A stretch of DNA of 64,000 nucleotides from Chloroflexota bacterium (lineage in GTDB: Bacteria; Chloroflexota; Anaerolineae; Anaerolineales; Villigracilaceae), in NCBI GenBank assembly GCA_016866215.1, contig VGNE01000012.1:1-64000 (forward strand), in the 5' to 3' direction. Below, in pieces: positions 1 to 7,668 of the stretch. The position numbers and the translations under genes were made by a program. Below the pieces are notes generated by a model that saw nothing but the letters and a program-made list of their open reading frames with translations, was not told the DNA's origin and made no database searches. Numbering within the stretch: the stretch's first letter is position 1; each line of letters begins with the position of its first letter.

Positions 1-108
1 AAACGTAAAATTGTTGAACCTGACAGAAAATTATCCGCTAAAGAAGTAGTTTCCAGAGTTTGCTCCGTGTTCGCTAATCCTGTATTGCCTTTCTTGAGGA
101 AATCCTAA
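1..108 (+). CDS. C-terminal end of a CDS entering from the left edge; product unknown
   Basis: Open frame from base 1: KRKIVEPDRKLSAKEVVSRVCSVFANPVLPFLRKS then TAA at 106-108. Confidence 0.35.
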   Translation, partial: KRKIVEPDRKLSAKEVVSRVCSVFANPVLPFLRKS

Positions 109-144
109 AATGTTTCCTGATTCTGCACTAGGCTCAAATAAAAA

Positions 145-1056
145 ATGTGCCAGGACACCTGGATGAGGAATAAAGACACGCAAGACCTTTCTGTGGAGGA
201 AATACGTTTCCTGTTAGTGGACAGACGCCGGGTGTCGCGGAATATCCGATTGGAACGTTTCTGCCAGACCGGACGAGTGATACCGTTTGTCGGTGATCCA
301 GACGTGGTTAAAGACCTCGGAAATGGGTCATCATCCGTGCGAACAAAAATCAGAAATACAAAAGCCTCGCATCGCACCTGGTTGGATTTCCTCCTGCCAG
401 GGATGGAGATTCTAGCAGTGGTCGGCCTGATTGCTATTGTGGCAAGCGGCTTGTCAGTGCTAGGCACTTTAAATCGGAACGCAGCCGCCGCTCTCCAACA
501 ACCTACGCTTGAGCCAACCCCAATCGTTAGGGAAGTTATGCTTCCCGAGGGCCAGACGCCGCCAAATAGTCCGGGTGGTGCAACACCCAATGAAGCAGGG
601 ATCCCGCAACACCTGCGGCCAATAGTCCAATCCATAGCCAATCTTCCAATTCCAACTCCGGAACGCCAGCAGGCAATTCGGATTCAGATTCCAGCGATCA
701 GTGTGGACTCGCCTATCGTGCAGGGTGATGGATCGGAACAACTCAAGAAAGGGGTCGCCCAACATATCGGAACACCGAATCCGGGCGAGAATGGCAATAT
801 CGTCTTATCGGGCCACAATGATGTGTATGGGGAAATCTTTCGATATCTGGACCGCTTAAGACCCGGCGATAGCGTCATCTTATTTACAAACCGAAGGCAA
901 TACACTTACATTATCATCGGGACACAAATGGTTGAACCGACGGCAGTCGAAGTCATGGCTCCCACGCAGGATGCCAGAGTGACACTGATCTCATGCCACC
1001 CCTATCTTGTGGACATTCATCGCATCGTTGTATCGGCCGTTCTACAAAGTCAATAA
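145..1056 (+). CDS. Sortase family protein (class D/E-like)
   Basis: Single N-terminal TM segment, Pro-rich linker, then IQIPAISVDSPIVQGD...LSGHNDVYGEIFRYLDRLRPGD...TLISCHPYLVDIHRIVV, the sortase His and TLxxC...R motifs. Confidence 0.85.
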   Translation: MCQDTWMRNKDTQDLSVEEIRFLLVDRRRVSRNIRLERFCQTGRVIPFVGDPDVVKDLGNGSSSVRTKIRNTKASHRTWLDFLLPGMEILAVVGLIAIVASGLSVLGTLNRNAAAALQQPTLEPTPIVREVMLPEGQTPPNSPGGATPNEAGIPQHLRPIVQSIANLPIPTPERQQAIRIQIPAISVDSPIVQGDGSEQLKKGVAQHIGTPNPGENGNIVLSGHNDVYGEIFRYLDRLRPGDSVILFTNRRQYTYIIIGTQMVEPTAVEVMAPTQDARVTLISCHPYLVDIHRIVVSAVLQSQ

Positions 1057-1332
1057 TTGATAAAACAACCTGCATGCTTCATCTGAATACATCATATTTA
1101 CCCTGAAAGATTTTATATATGCTGCCACAGGATAACACTGAACAGCTAATAGATTTCGTTCCGGCGAGCCAATTGCCAAAAATTCTTAACCACATCATAC
1201 GTCTTTGCTGCTTCATCGTTGAGCGCAATTTGGCGGCTGGCCTAATACGCCATTTTGCGTACGGAAAAAAGTTGACAGTCCCCCATGAGAACATTACAAT
1301 ATTCTAAATTTCTAATATAATGAAGGCATCAA

Positions 1333-1653
1333 ATGACTGACCGTCAAATATATAAACTCCATGCGAGCATCTGCCATACATTAGCCAATCCCAAACGGCT
1401 GGAAATCATAGACAAATTGCGCGCCCGCGAATTGTCGGTAACTGCGTTGGCAGAGGCTTTGGAAATCAGCCAGGCAAATCTGTCGCAGCATCTGGCAATT
1501 ATGCGTCAGAGGGGCATCCTCACGACACGCCGCGAGGGATTGAACGTTTTCTACAAGTTAAGCAATCCCAAAATTGTTAAGGCATGTGATCTAATGCGGC
1601 AGGTATTGCTGGAACATCTGGAAACTGGCGCTAAACTGGTTAGGGAAAATTAA
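1333..1653 (+). CDS. ArsR/SmtB-family winged-helix transcriptional regulator
   Basis: HTH: LANPKRLEIIDKLRARELSVTALAEALEISQANLSQHLAIMRQRGILTTRREG. Confidence 0.85.
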   Translation: MTDRQIYKLHASICHTLANPKRLEIIDKLRARELSVTALAEALEISQANLSQHLAIMRQRGILTTRREGLNVFYKLSNPKIVKACDLMRQVLLEHLETGAKLVREN

Positions 1654-1672
1654 CAAAATAGGAACCCATTTC

Positions 1673-2038
1673 ATGACTGAGCCTGAAAAGACAAATTACC
1701 TGTTCATCATTAACGATTCGCCTTATGGCAGTTTTCGTCCCTACCATGCACTGCGGCTCGCGCTGAACCTGGTCAAGCAGCCTGATGCCAGTGTGCGCGT
1801 GTTCCTGATAGGCGACGGGGTCAACTGCGCCAGCGCGGGACAAAAGACACCTGAGGGGTACTATAATGCCGAACGTATGTTAAGGTCGCTGGCGAAACGC
1901 GGCGAGGTCGCAACCTGAGGGACGTGCGCAGAGGCTCGCGGGCTCGAGCCTGAACGATTTGTGGAAGATGTGCGATCCGGCAGTCTCGATCTGCTCGGCG
2001 AATGGACCGTTGCGGCGAGCAAGGTACTGGTATTTTAA
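1673..2038 (+). CDS. DsrE-family protein, probable selenoprotein (TGA 1916-1918 read as Sec)
   Basis: ORF 1673-1918 continues in the same frame past TGA: ...NAERMLRSLAKRGEVAT-U-GTCAEARGLEPERFVEDVRSGSLDLLGEWTVAASKVLVF then TAA 2036-2038. The TGA falls on the first Cys of the DsrE CGTC motif, and a perfect 7-bp hairpin follows. Confidence 0.8.
1932..1951 (+). promoter_or_regulatory. Candidate bacterial SECIS hairpin
   Basis: AGGCTCG (1932-1938), loop CGGGCT, CGAGCCT (1945-1951). Perfect 7-bp stem with the GGG loop about 22 nt after the TGA. Confidence 0.65.
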
Positions 2039-2052
2039 ATTGCGAGAAATCT

Positions 2053-2283
2053 GTGGCGCGCGAGATTCGCATCCAACTTCAGGCTGAGAACTGCCGCGCC
2101 TGCCGCCGCTGTCTGGCGGCCGATATCTGCAAAGTGCGCGCCATCATGCGGATTGACGATGATGACCCGCCCTACATTGACATCGAACGCTGTAACGACT
2201 GCCGTTTATGCATCCCTGCTTGTCCCTTCGACGCGTTGCAAGTTATGAGCGACATTCGATTATCAGTAAAAACTATGAGTTGA
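2053..2283 (+). CDS. 2x[4Fe-4S] ferredoxin-like protein (GTG start proposed)
   Basis: CRACRRCLAADICKVRA...CNDCRLCIPACPFDAL Cys motifs. VAREIRIQ from GTG 2053, just after the DsrE stop. Confidence 0.7.
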   Translation: MAREIRIQLQAENCRACRRCLAADICKVRAIMRIDDDDPPYIDIERCNDCRLCIPACPFDALQVMSDIRLSVKTMS

Positions 2284-2299
2284 AACTGGAGATGAAATC

Positions 2300-3541
2300 A
2301 TGACTGGTAAAACTGTACTTATTCTGGGCGGAGGCATCGGCGGACTGGTTGCCGCCAACGAATTGCGACGTCTCCTTCCGAAAGAACACCGCATCATGTT
2401 AGTTGAGAAGAATCCTCAGCATGCCTTTGCGCCCTCCTTCCTATGGCTGATGACCGGTGACCGCCAGCCTGAGCAGATCACGCGGGATGTGCGCCAGCTC
2501 GTGCGCCCCGGCGTTGAGCTGGTTCTGTCCGAAGCGCAGGCGATTGACCTGTCGAATCGCCGCGTGCAGACCAGCGCGCAGACGTTGAATTACGATTATC
2601 TTATCGTCGCCCTCGGCGCGGAACTAGCCCCCGGCGCCATCCCTGGTTTGGCGGAGAGCGCACAGACCTACTACACGTTTGATGGGGCAGCGAAACTGCG
2701 CGATGCTTTGCAAAACTTCGCCGGTGGAAAGGTGGCTGTGGTTGTGAGCGCCCTGCCCTATAAATGTCCCGGTGCGCCGCATGAAGGCGCCATGCTGATT
2801 GCCAATACGCTTCGTCAGCGCGGCTTGAGCGATAAAGTTGAAGTACATCTCTTCACGCCGGAGCCTCAACCTATGCCGGTAGCGGGACCAGTTTTGGGCG
2901 ACGCGGTAAAACAGATGTTGGCAGATCGAGGCGTTGCCTTTCATCCACTGCACAAATTGACGCAAGTGGATTCAACCGCGCATGAGATTGCCTTCGACGG
3001 AAAGGAATCGTTCCGCTACGATTTGCTAGTCGCCATCCCGCCTCACCGCGGACCGCGCATCGCTCAAGAAGGCGGGATGACTAATGAAGCTGGCTGGATC
3101 CCCGTGGATCGCACTACCCTCCAGACGAAGCACGAAAATGTATACGCGATCGGCGACGCGACAGCCATCTCCATTCCCGGACGCTGGAAGCCCGATGTGC
3201 CTATGATGCTGCCAAAAGCCGGTGTGTTTGCCCATGCACAAGCAGAAGTAGTTGCGCGCCGTATCGCCGCTGAGATCGCGGGAACAAGCGGGCGAGACAA
3301 TTTTCCAGGCATCGGCTACTGTATGCTGGAAGCAGGCGAAAGTCTGGCAGGATTCGCGTATGGCAATTTCTTCGCCGAACCGTCGCCGCAGATCGAACTC
3401 CACAAGCTGGGCAAATCCTGGCATCTCGGCAAAGTGTTGTTCGAACAGTGGTGGCTGTCTCCCTATGGCTTGAAACGCGAGACACTGCGCCTGGCCCTGT
3501 CTCTTGGCGGCAGGACGCTCGGCATACCGATCAGCATTTAA
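2300..3541 (+). CDS. FAD-dependent pyridine nucleotide-disulfide oxidoreductase, sulfide:quinone reductase-like
   Basis: VLILGGGIGGLVAANELRR, YDYLIVALGAE, NVYAIGDATAI motifs. Confidence 0.8.
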   Translation: MTGKTVLILGGGIGGLVAANELRRLLPKEHRIMLVEKNPQHAFAPSFLWLMTGDRQPEQITRDVRQLVRPGVELVLSEAQAIDLSNRRVQTSAQTLNYDYLIVALGAELAPGAIPGLAESAQTYYTFDGAAKLRDALQNFAGGKVAVVVSALPYKCPGAPHEGAMLIANTLRQRGLSDKVEVHLFTPEPQPMPVAGPVLGDAVKQMLADRGVAFHPLHKLTQVDSTAHEIAFDGKESFRYDLLVAIPPHRGPRIAQEGGMTNEAGWIPVDRTTLQTKHENVYAIGDATAISIPGRWKPDVPMMLPKAGVFAHAQAEVVARRIAAEIAGTSGRDNFPGIGYCMLEAGESLAGFAYGNFFAEPSPQIELHKLGKSWHLGKVLFEQWWLSPYGLKRETLRLALSLGGRTLGIPISI

Positions 3542-3633
3542 TCCACCTTCGCGAATTCTTTATCAAACCTTTACATCAGCGTGGGAGAATGTAAAGAAAC
3601 GTAATTGGAAAAACTTTTGCAAGGAGAACGACT

Positions 3634-3918
3634 ATGTGTGGTTGTATGTTAATGCATGCGGCAATGGATCACGAGGGACACCAGACCTCCGCCCAGCCTG
3701 CGTCCGCGCCGCAAGCCAACGTGATGCCTGCCTCCAGCGGACGACAATGCGCTCACTGTGACTTCCCCCTTGGACAGGGTTTCGCTTTTTGCCCCAACTG
3801 CGGCATGAGTCTCAAAACTTCGGAATGTTCCGCCTGCGGACAAAAGGTTGATTCAACCTGGAGCGCGTGCGCCTACTGCGGCTCTCCGCTCGGCGAAGCG
3901 GAAACCAAAAGGATTTAA
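3634..3918 (+). CDS. Zinc-ribbon protein
   Basis: CAHCDFPLGQGFAFCPNCG and CSACGQKVDSTWSACAYCG double zinc ribbons. Confidence 0.7.
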   Translation: MCGCMLMHAAMDHEGHQTSAQPASAPQANVMPASSGRQCAHCDFPLGQGFAFCPNCGMSLKTSECSACGQKVDSTWSACAYCGSPLGEAETKRI

Positions 3919-4064
3919 ACACGAAGGACACAAAGTATGCCTTGAGCTTGTCGAAGGGTACACGAAGTAATACGAATAAAAACCGAGGGTTTTTCCTTTG
4001 TGATCTTCGTGTACTTTGTGTTTAATCATCTTGCGTTTTGTACAAGAATCTAAAGGAGTGACCG

Positions 4065-4403
4065 ATGAACAAAGTAAATTGGACTGTGGTCGTTGTGACC
4101 GTCATTATCGCCCTGCTCGTCTTGATGTTTGGCGCAAGCCTGTTGGGCGGCTCAGGCTACGGCGGATGGGGATACGGCGGTTGGGGAATGATGGGCCCGT
4201 GGATGATGGGCGGCATGTTCTTCATGTGGCTGATCCCCTTTGGTTTTCTCGTTCTTACCGTATTGGGTATCGCCTGGCTCGTGCGGACAATTGGCGGTGG
4301 AAACAATCCCCCCACCCATGCTCAAGTCTGTCCCTCCTGCGGGCGCGGCGCGCAGGTTGATTGGAAAAACTGTCCCTATTGCGGAGCGGCGCTGGTGAAA
4401 TAA
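4065..4403 (+). CDS. Membrane protein with C-terminal zinc ribbon
   Basis: Two hydrophobic segments flanking a Gly/Met-rich stretch, then CPSCGRGAQVDWKNCPYCGAAL. Confidence 0.7.
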   Translation: MNKVNWTVVVVTVIIALLVLMFGASLLGGSGYGGWGYGGWGMMGPWMMGGMFFMWLIPFGFLVLTVLGIAWLVRTIGGGNNPPTHAQVCPSCGRGAQVDWKNCPYCGAALVK

Positions 4404-4829
4404 ACCACTCTATTCCCGATCAGCATTGATGAAGAGGCGCTGGAATTTCTCAGGCGGATGGCGCCGATCCAGATCGAACGGGAATATAAGATCCGCCACC
4501 TGCGCAATTCGAAGTTGAAGCCGACGGATATGTATTTTGTGCCAGTAGGCAGTGAATAGTAATCAGTGAGTGAAAGCAGAAGTAACTTCGCTTTTTTGCG
4601 AAGTCCCTTTTGGTTTTAATCGTCTGCGCGTTTCTCCAACACATCGAATCGCGCAGACGGATCAAAGATGACTGAAAACTGATTACTTCATCGCGATACC
4701 CGACTCCATCCTCATCAGACTCCCCATTTAGCCAGGCGCCTTCAACATTCGTTACGAAGAAAGAACCTTCTGTACTGTATAATCACACCAGTTTCAAAGA
4801 TATGGTTTGCGTAAAATGCAAAAAACAAC

Positions 4830-5777
4830 GTGATAGCATGGCAATTTATGAAAAATCAGCGGATCACTCACTTTAATCGTTATGAGGCCATTGCCATTTT
4901 TCTGGTTTTGACGCTGCTTGCCATGGGTGACATGCTGGAGATCATCCCCTACTTCGCTCCTGTTGTCGCCAACCCGCTCTTCCCTTTTTTTCACGAGTCA
5001 CACGACCTGCTGGCCTTGATGGTAGCTTTATATGCAGCGCATAAGTTATCTCCGGCAGCAGGCTGGGGGGCATTAGCATGGTTTTTTATCGTCCACATCC
5101 CATATGCTTACATGGTTTTTCCGAATGCACTGCCCGAATTATTCCGGCTGGCAACGGTGATCGCCGCTGCCATCATTGGCATCCGCATTATCGCAATACG
5201 CAGTCGTCTCGAGAGACAACTTGAAGAACCTGCCTCGGATTTGGAAATCCAACGGGCCGCCGCTCTTCAACGCGCGGACGAATTGACCATTTTGAATGGC
5301 ATTGCTATTGTCGGGGTGGAAGCGACCAACGTGGATACTTTGATCGAAAACGCTGCCCAAATCCTGAAGGATGCACTTCACCCGGATTATTTCGACATAG
5401 GCATGGTGGAAGAATCATCTGACATGCTGCGTGTTTATAATTCAACACTCACCGCGAATAGTGAACGTTTGATGTTGCCTTTGGGAAAAGGCGTGACCGG
5501 TCAAGTGATAGCCACCGGTAAGTCCATACGGGTTCCTGATGTACGTCTCGAGCCTGCTTATCTCGCAGTGAATCCAGAAGTGTTATCGGAGTTATGCGTT
5601 CCGCTTAAAGTCAGCGAGAAGGTCATCGGATTGATCAACATTGAAAGTAAACATCTGGATGCTTTCAGCGAGGCCGATGAATACCTGATGACGACATTTG
5701 CCGGGCAATTGGTTAACGCAATCGAAAAAGTGCGCCTGTTCCAATTAGCGCATCGTCACGCGCAACGGTCAACGTGA
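4830..5777 (+). CDS. Membrane-anchored GAF-domain protein
   Basis: N-terminal TM segments, then a GAF domain: LPLGKGVTGQVIATGKSIRVPDV...LCVPLKVSEKVIGLINIES. Confidence 0.75.
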   Translation: MIAWQFMKNQRITHFNRYEAIAIFLVLTLLAMGDMLEIIPYFAPVVANPLFPFFHESHDLLALMVALYAAHKLSPAAGWGALAWFFIVHIPYAYMVFPNALPELFRLATVIAAAIIGIRIIAIRSRLERQLEEPASDLEIQRAAALQRADELTILNGIAIVGVEATNVDTLIENAAQILKDALHPDYFDIGMVEESSDMLRVYNSTLTANSERLMLPLGKGVTGQVIATGKSIRVPDVRLEPAYLAVNPEVLSELCVPLKVSEKVIGLINIESKHLDAFSEADEYLMTTFAGQLVNAIEKVRLFQLAHRHAQRST

Positions 5778-5903
5778 GGAAACGCCGATTGCAAACGAAC
5801 AAGATTTTATGTATTCGTTGAATGAGTATTTTGGAATCAGCGGACGTTAGCCTTTCCTGGACGGACAGTCTAGGGAGAACGCCGCCCCGCCAAAGGAGAA
5901 ACC

Positions 5904-6299
5904 ATGACCAATTCCCCCATCCTCCAACTGCGCGTCGCCATCACCGCCAGCGACTACGAGCGCCTCGTCAAATTCTACTGCGACGGACTCGGTCTCGAAC
6001 CCGCCGCGGTCTGGAACAACGACGGCGGGCGCGCGCTCATGCTCGAAATGGGTCAAGCCACGCTCGAACTGTTCGATGAGCGCCAGGCGGAGGTGATTGA
6101 CCAGCTCGAAGCGGAGAAACGAGTCAGCGGGCAGATCCGCTTTGCGTTGCAGGTACCCGACCTCCCGTCCGCGCTGAAGCGGGCGCTCGCCAACGGCGCG
6201 ACCCTCGTCCATCCGCCCGTCGAAACTCCCTGGGGCGATCTCAACGTCCGCATCCAGGATCCCGACGGGTTGCAGGTCACGTTGTTTCAATCGAAGTAG
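5904..6299 (+). CDS. VOC/glyoxalase family protein
   Basis: RVAITASDYERLVKFYCDGLGL...ETPWGDLNVRIQDPDGLQVTLFQ. Confidence 0.8.
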   Translation: MTNSPILQLRVAITASDYERLVKFYCDGLGLEPAAVWNNDGGRALMLEMGQATLELFDERQAEVIDQLEAEKRVSGQIRFALQVPDLPSALKRALANGATLVHPPVETPWGDLNVRIQDPDGLQVTLFQSK

Positions 6300-6400
6300 T
6301 GCAACACATCGTCCCCAAAAAGAAGATATCCCATAAACCTCGAAATTTTTTCTGTTGTCGTTTATATCAAGTCAAAGGAGAAAAGAAGGAGAAAAAAAAC

Positions 6401-6901
6401 ATGAGTGAAAAAATCAACGGCGTGGAAGTTGGCGAACTGCAGGAGTTCAAAAACATCTGCGCGCAGCATCCTGAAAAAGCCGACCGCAATCCCGCGCTCG
6501 TCGCGCACTGGGAGGGCGGCTCTCGCTCGCGGGTCGAATTCAAAGGAATGACCGTCCACCTCGGCGGCGACGGTGAATTCAACCCCATGCAGATGTTCCT
6601 CGCCACCCTCGCCGCCTGCGACGTGGATTTGATCGCCATGCACGCCTCCTTCCTCGGACTCAAGATCGAAGCGCTCTCGGTGGAGGCGGCGGGACATTTC
6701 AACGTCCGCTCGTATCTCGGCCTGGACGGGGGGCCGGGTTCGGGCTACGACGGCATTTCCTACGCCGTGCGGATCTCCGTCCCCGGCGCCACTCCCGAAC
6801 AGATCGCGCACCTGCGCGAGCGCTGCGAACGCTCCTCGCCCGTGGGCGATTCCATGTCGCGCGCGATCCCGTTGACATTGGAATTTCTGGCGCATCCATG
6901 A
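6401..6901 (+). CDS. OsmC family protein
   Basis: MQMFLATLAACDVDLIAMHASFLGLKIEAL...ERSSPVGDSMSRAIPLTLEF. Strong purine-rich RBS upstream of ATG 6401. Confidence 0.75.
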   Translation: MSEKINGVEVGELQEFKNICAQHPEKADRNPALVAHWEGGSRSRVEFKGMTVHLGGDGEFNPMQMFLATLAACDVDLIAMHASFLGLKIEALSVEAAGHFNVRSYLGLDGGPGSGYDGISYAVRISVPGATPEQIAHLRERCERSSPVGDSMSRAIPLTLEFLAHP

Positions 6902-6976
6902 CAATTTTGGTGTCGTTAAAAATAAAGACGCAAGTATAATTAATTCAATTGAACCAACCAGCCAAAGGAGAAAAAC

Positions 6977-7378
6977 ATGGAAATCATAGTTACTACCGTA
7001 ACCGGTCGCGTGCCAGTAACAGTGGCGCATGTGGAAGGGAATGTGGATGTTTCCACTGCGGACGTTTTTCAGGCAAACGTCCTGGGCCTGATCGAGGGCG
7101 GGGCAAGACACATCCTGTTGGACATGGAACACGTGCCCTTTATGAGCAGCGCCGGACTGCGCGCCTTGAACCAGATTTTCAACAAACTTCGCGAGGTGAA
7201 CGAAGACAATGTTACAGATGAGGAGATGAGGAAGGGTATTGGCGATGGTACATATAAATCACCCCATTTGAAACTCCTAAACCTTTCAGAAAACACGAAA
7301 GTCGCATTCGACACCGCGGGCTTTGACATGTACATCGAAACTTTCACCGACCGTCAAGCCGCGATCAATTCCTTCTAA
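6977..7378 (+). CDS. STAS-domain anti-sigma factor antagonist
   Basis: VAHVEGNVDVSTAD...HILLDMEHVPFMSSAGLRALNQIFNKLR. Confidence 0.8.
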   Translation: MEIIVTTVTGRVPVTVAHVEGNVDVSTADVFQANVLGLIEGGARHILLDMEHVPFMSSAGLRALNQIFNKLREVNEDNVTDEEMRKGIGDGTYKSPHLKLLNLSENTKVAFDTAGFDMYIETFTDRQAAINSF

Positions 7379-7470
7379 ATGCAGACTCAATACATGTATG
7401 CAGACGCGCAAGTCTGCCCTGTATTGATTCGTCCGACTCCAAAAAACTTTGACTCATCTGTAATCTATGT

Positions 7471-7519
7471 GCGAACGTTACACCTGCCCTGGCGGGCGGT
7501 GCCAGGGGAGAACGTTCGC
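7471..7519. repeat. Intergenic copy of the palindromic element
   Basis: GCGAACGTTACACCTGCCCTGGCGGGCGGTGCCAGGGGAGAACGTTCGC. Confidence 0.75.
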
Positions 7520-7668
7520 TACGCGTTTCGTGAACGCGTAAGAGACGCTCTCTAGCGTCGGGCGCACTCGCTCTATACATGAGCCAAAACTTTTTCCATC
7601 AGAGCGCTCCAACCTGACGCCCCCTGACTCGCGTACATGGCCGATAAAACAAAAGGCAGAAAAGAGCA

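Noticed and set aside
1079-1307. Small ORFs on both strands between sortase and ArsR
   Set aside because: Short, no RBS or family signature, mutually overlapping.
1673-2038. DsrE gene as a frameshifted pseudogene
   Set aside because: The downstream homologous segment is in exactly the same frame; only a TGA at the catalytic Cys position interrupts it, with a hairpin just 3'. Recoding fits better.
3920-4024. ACACGAAGGACACAAAG ... CTTTGTGATCTTCGTGT inverted repeat as a specific operator
   Set aside because: Similar low-complexity inverted repeats occur in several spacers (for example 37255-37340 and 49311-49450); better seen as generic intergenic repeats.
4420-4559. Possible coding remnant FPISIDEEALEFLRRMAPIQIEREYKIRHLRNSKLKPTDMYFVPVGSE
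   Set aside because: Open frame looks protein-like, but it has no clear start and I cannot assign a family; not strong enough to call.
6362-7132. 256-aa minus-strand ORF across OsmC and STAS genes
   Set aside because: Spans two well-supported plus-strand genes and their spacer; shadow ORF.
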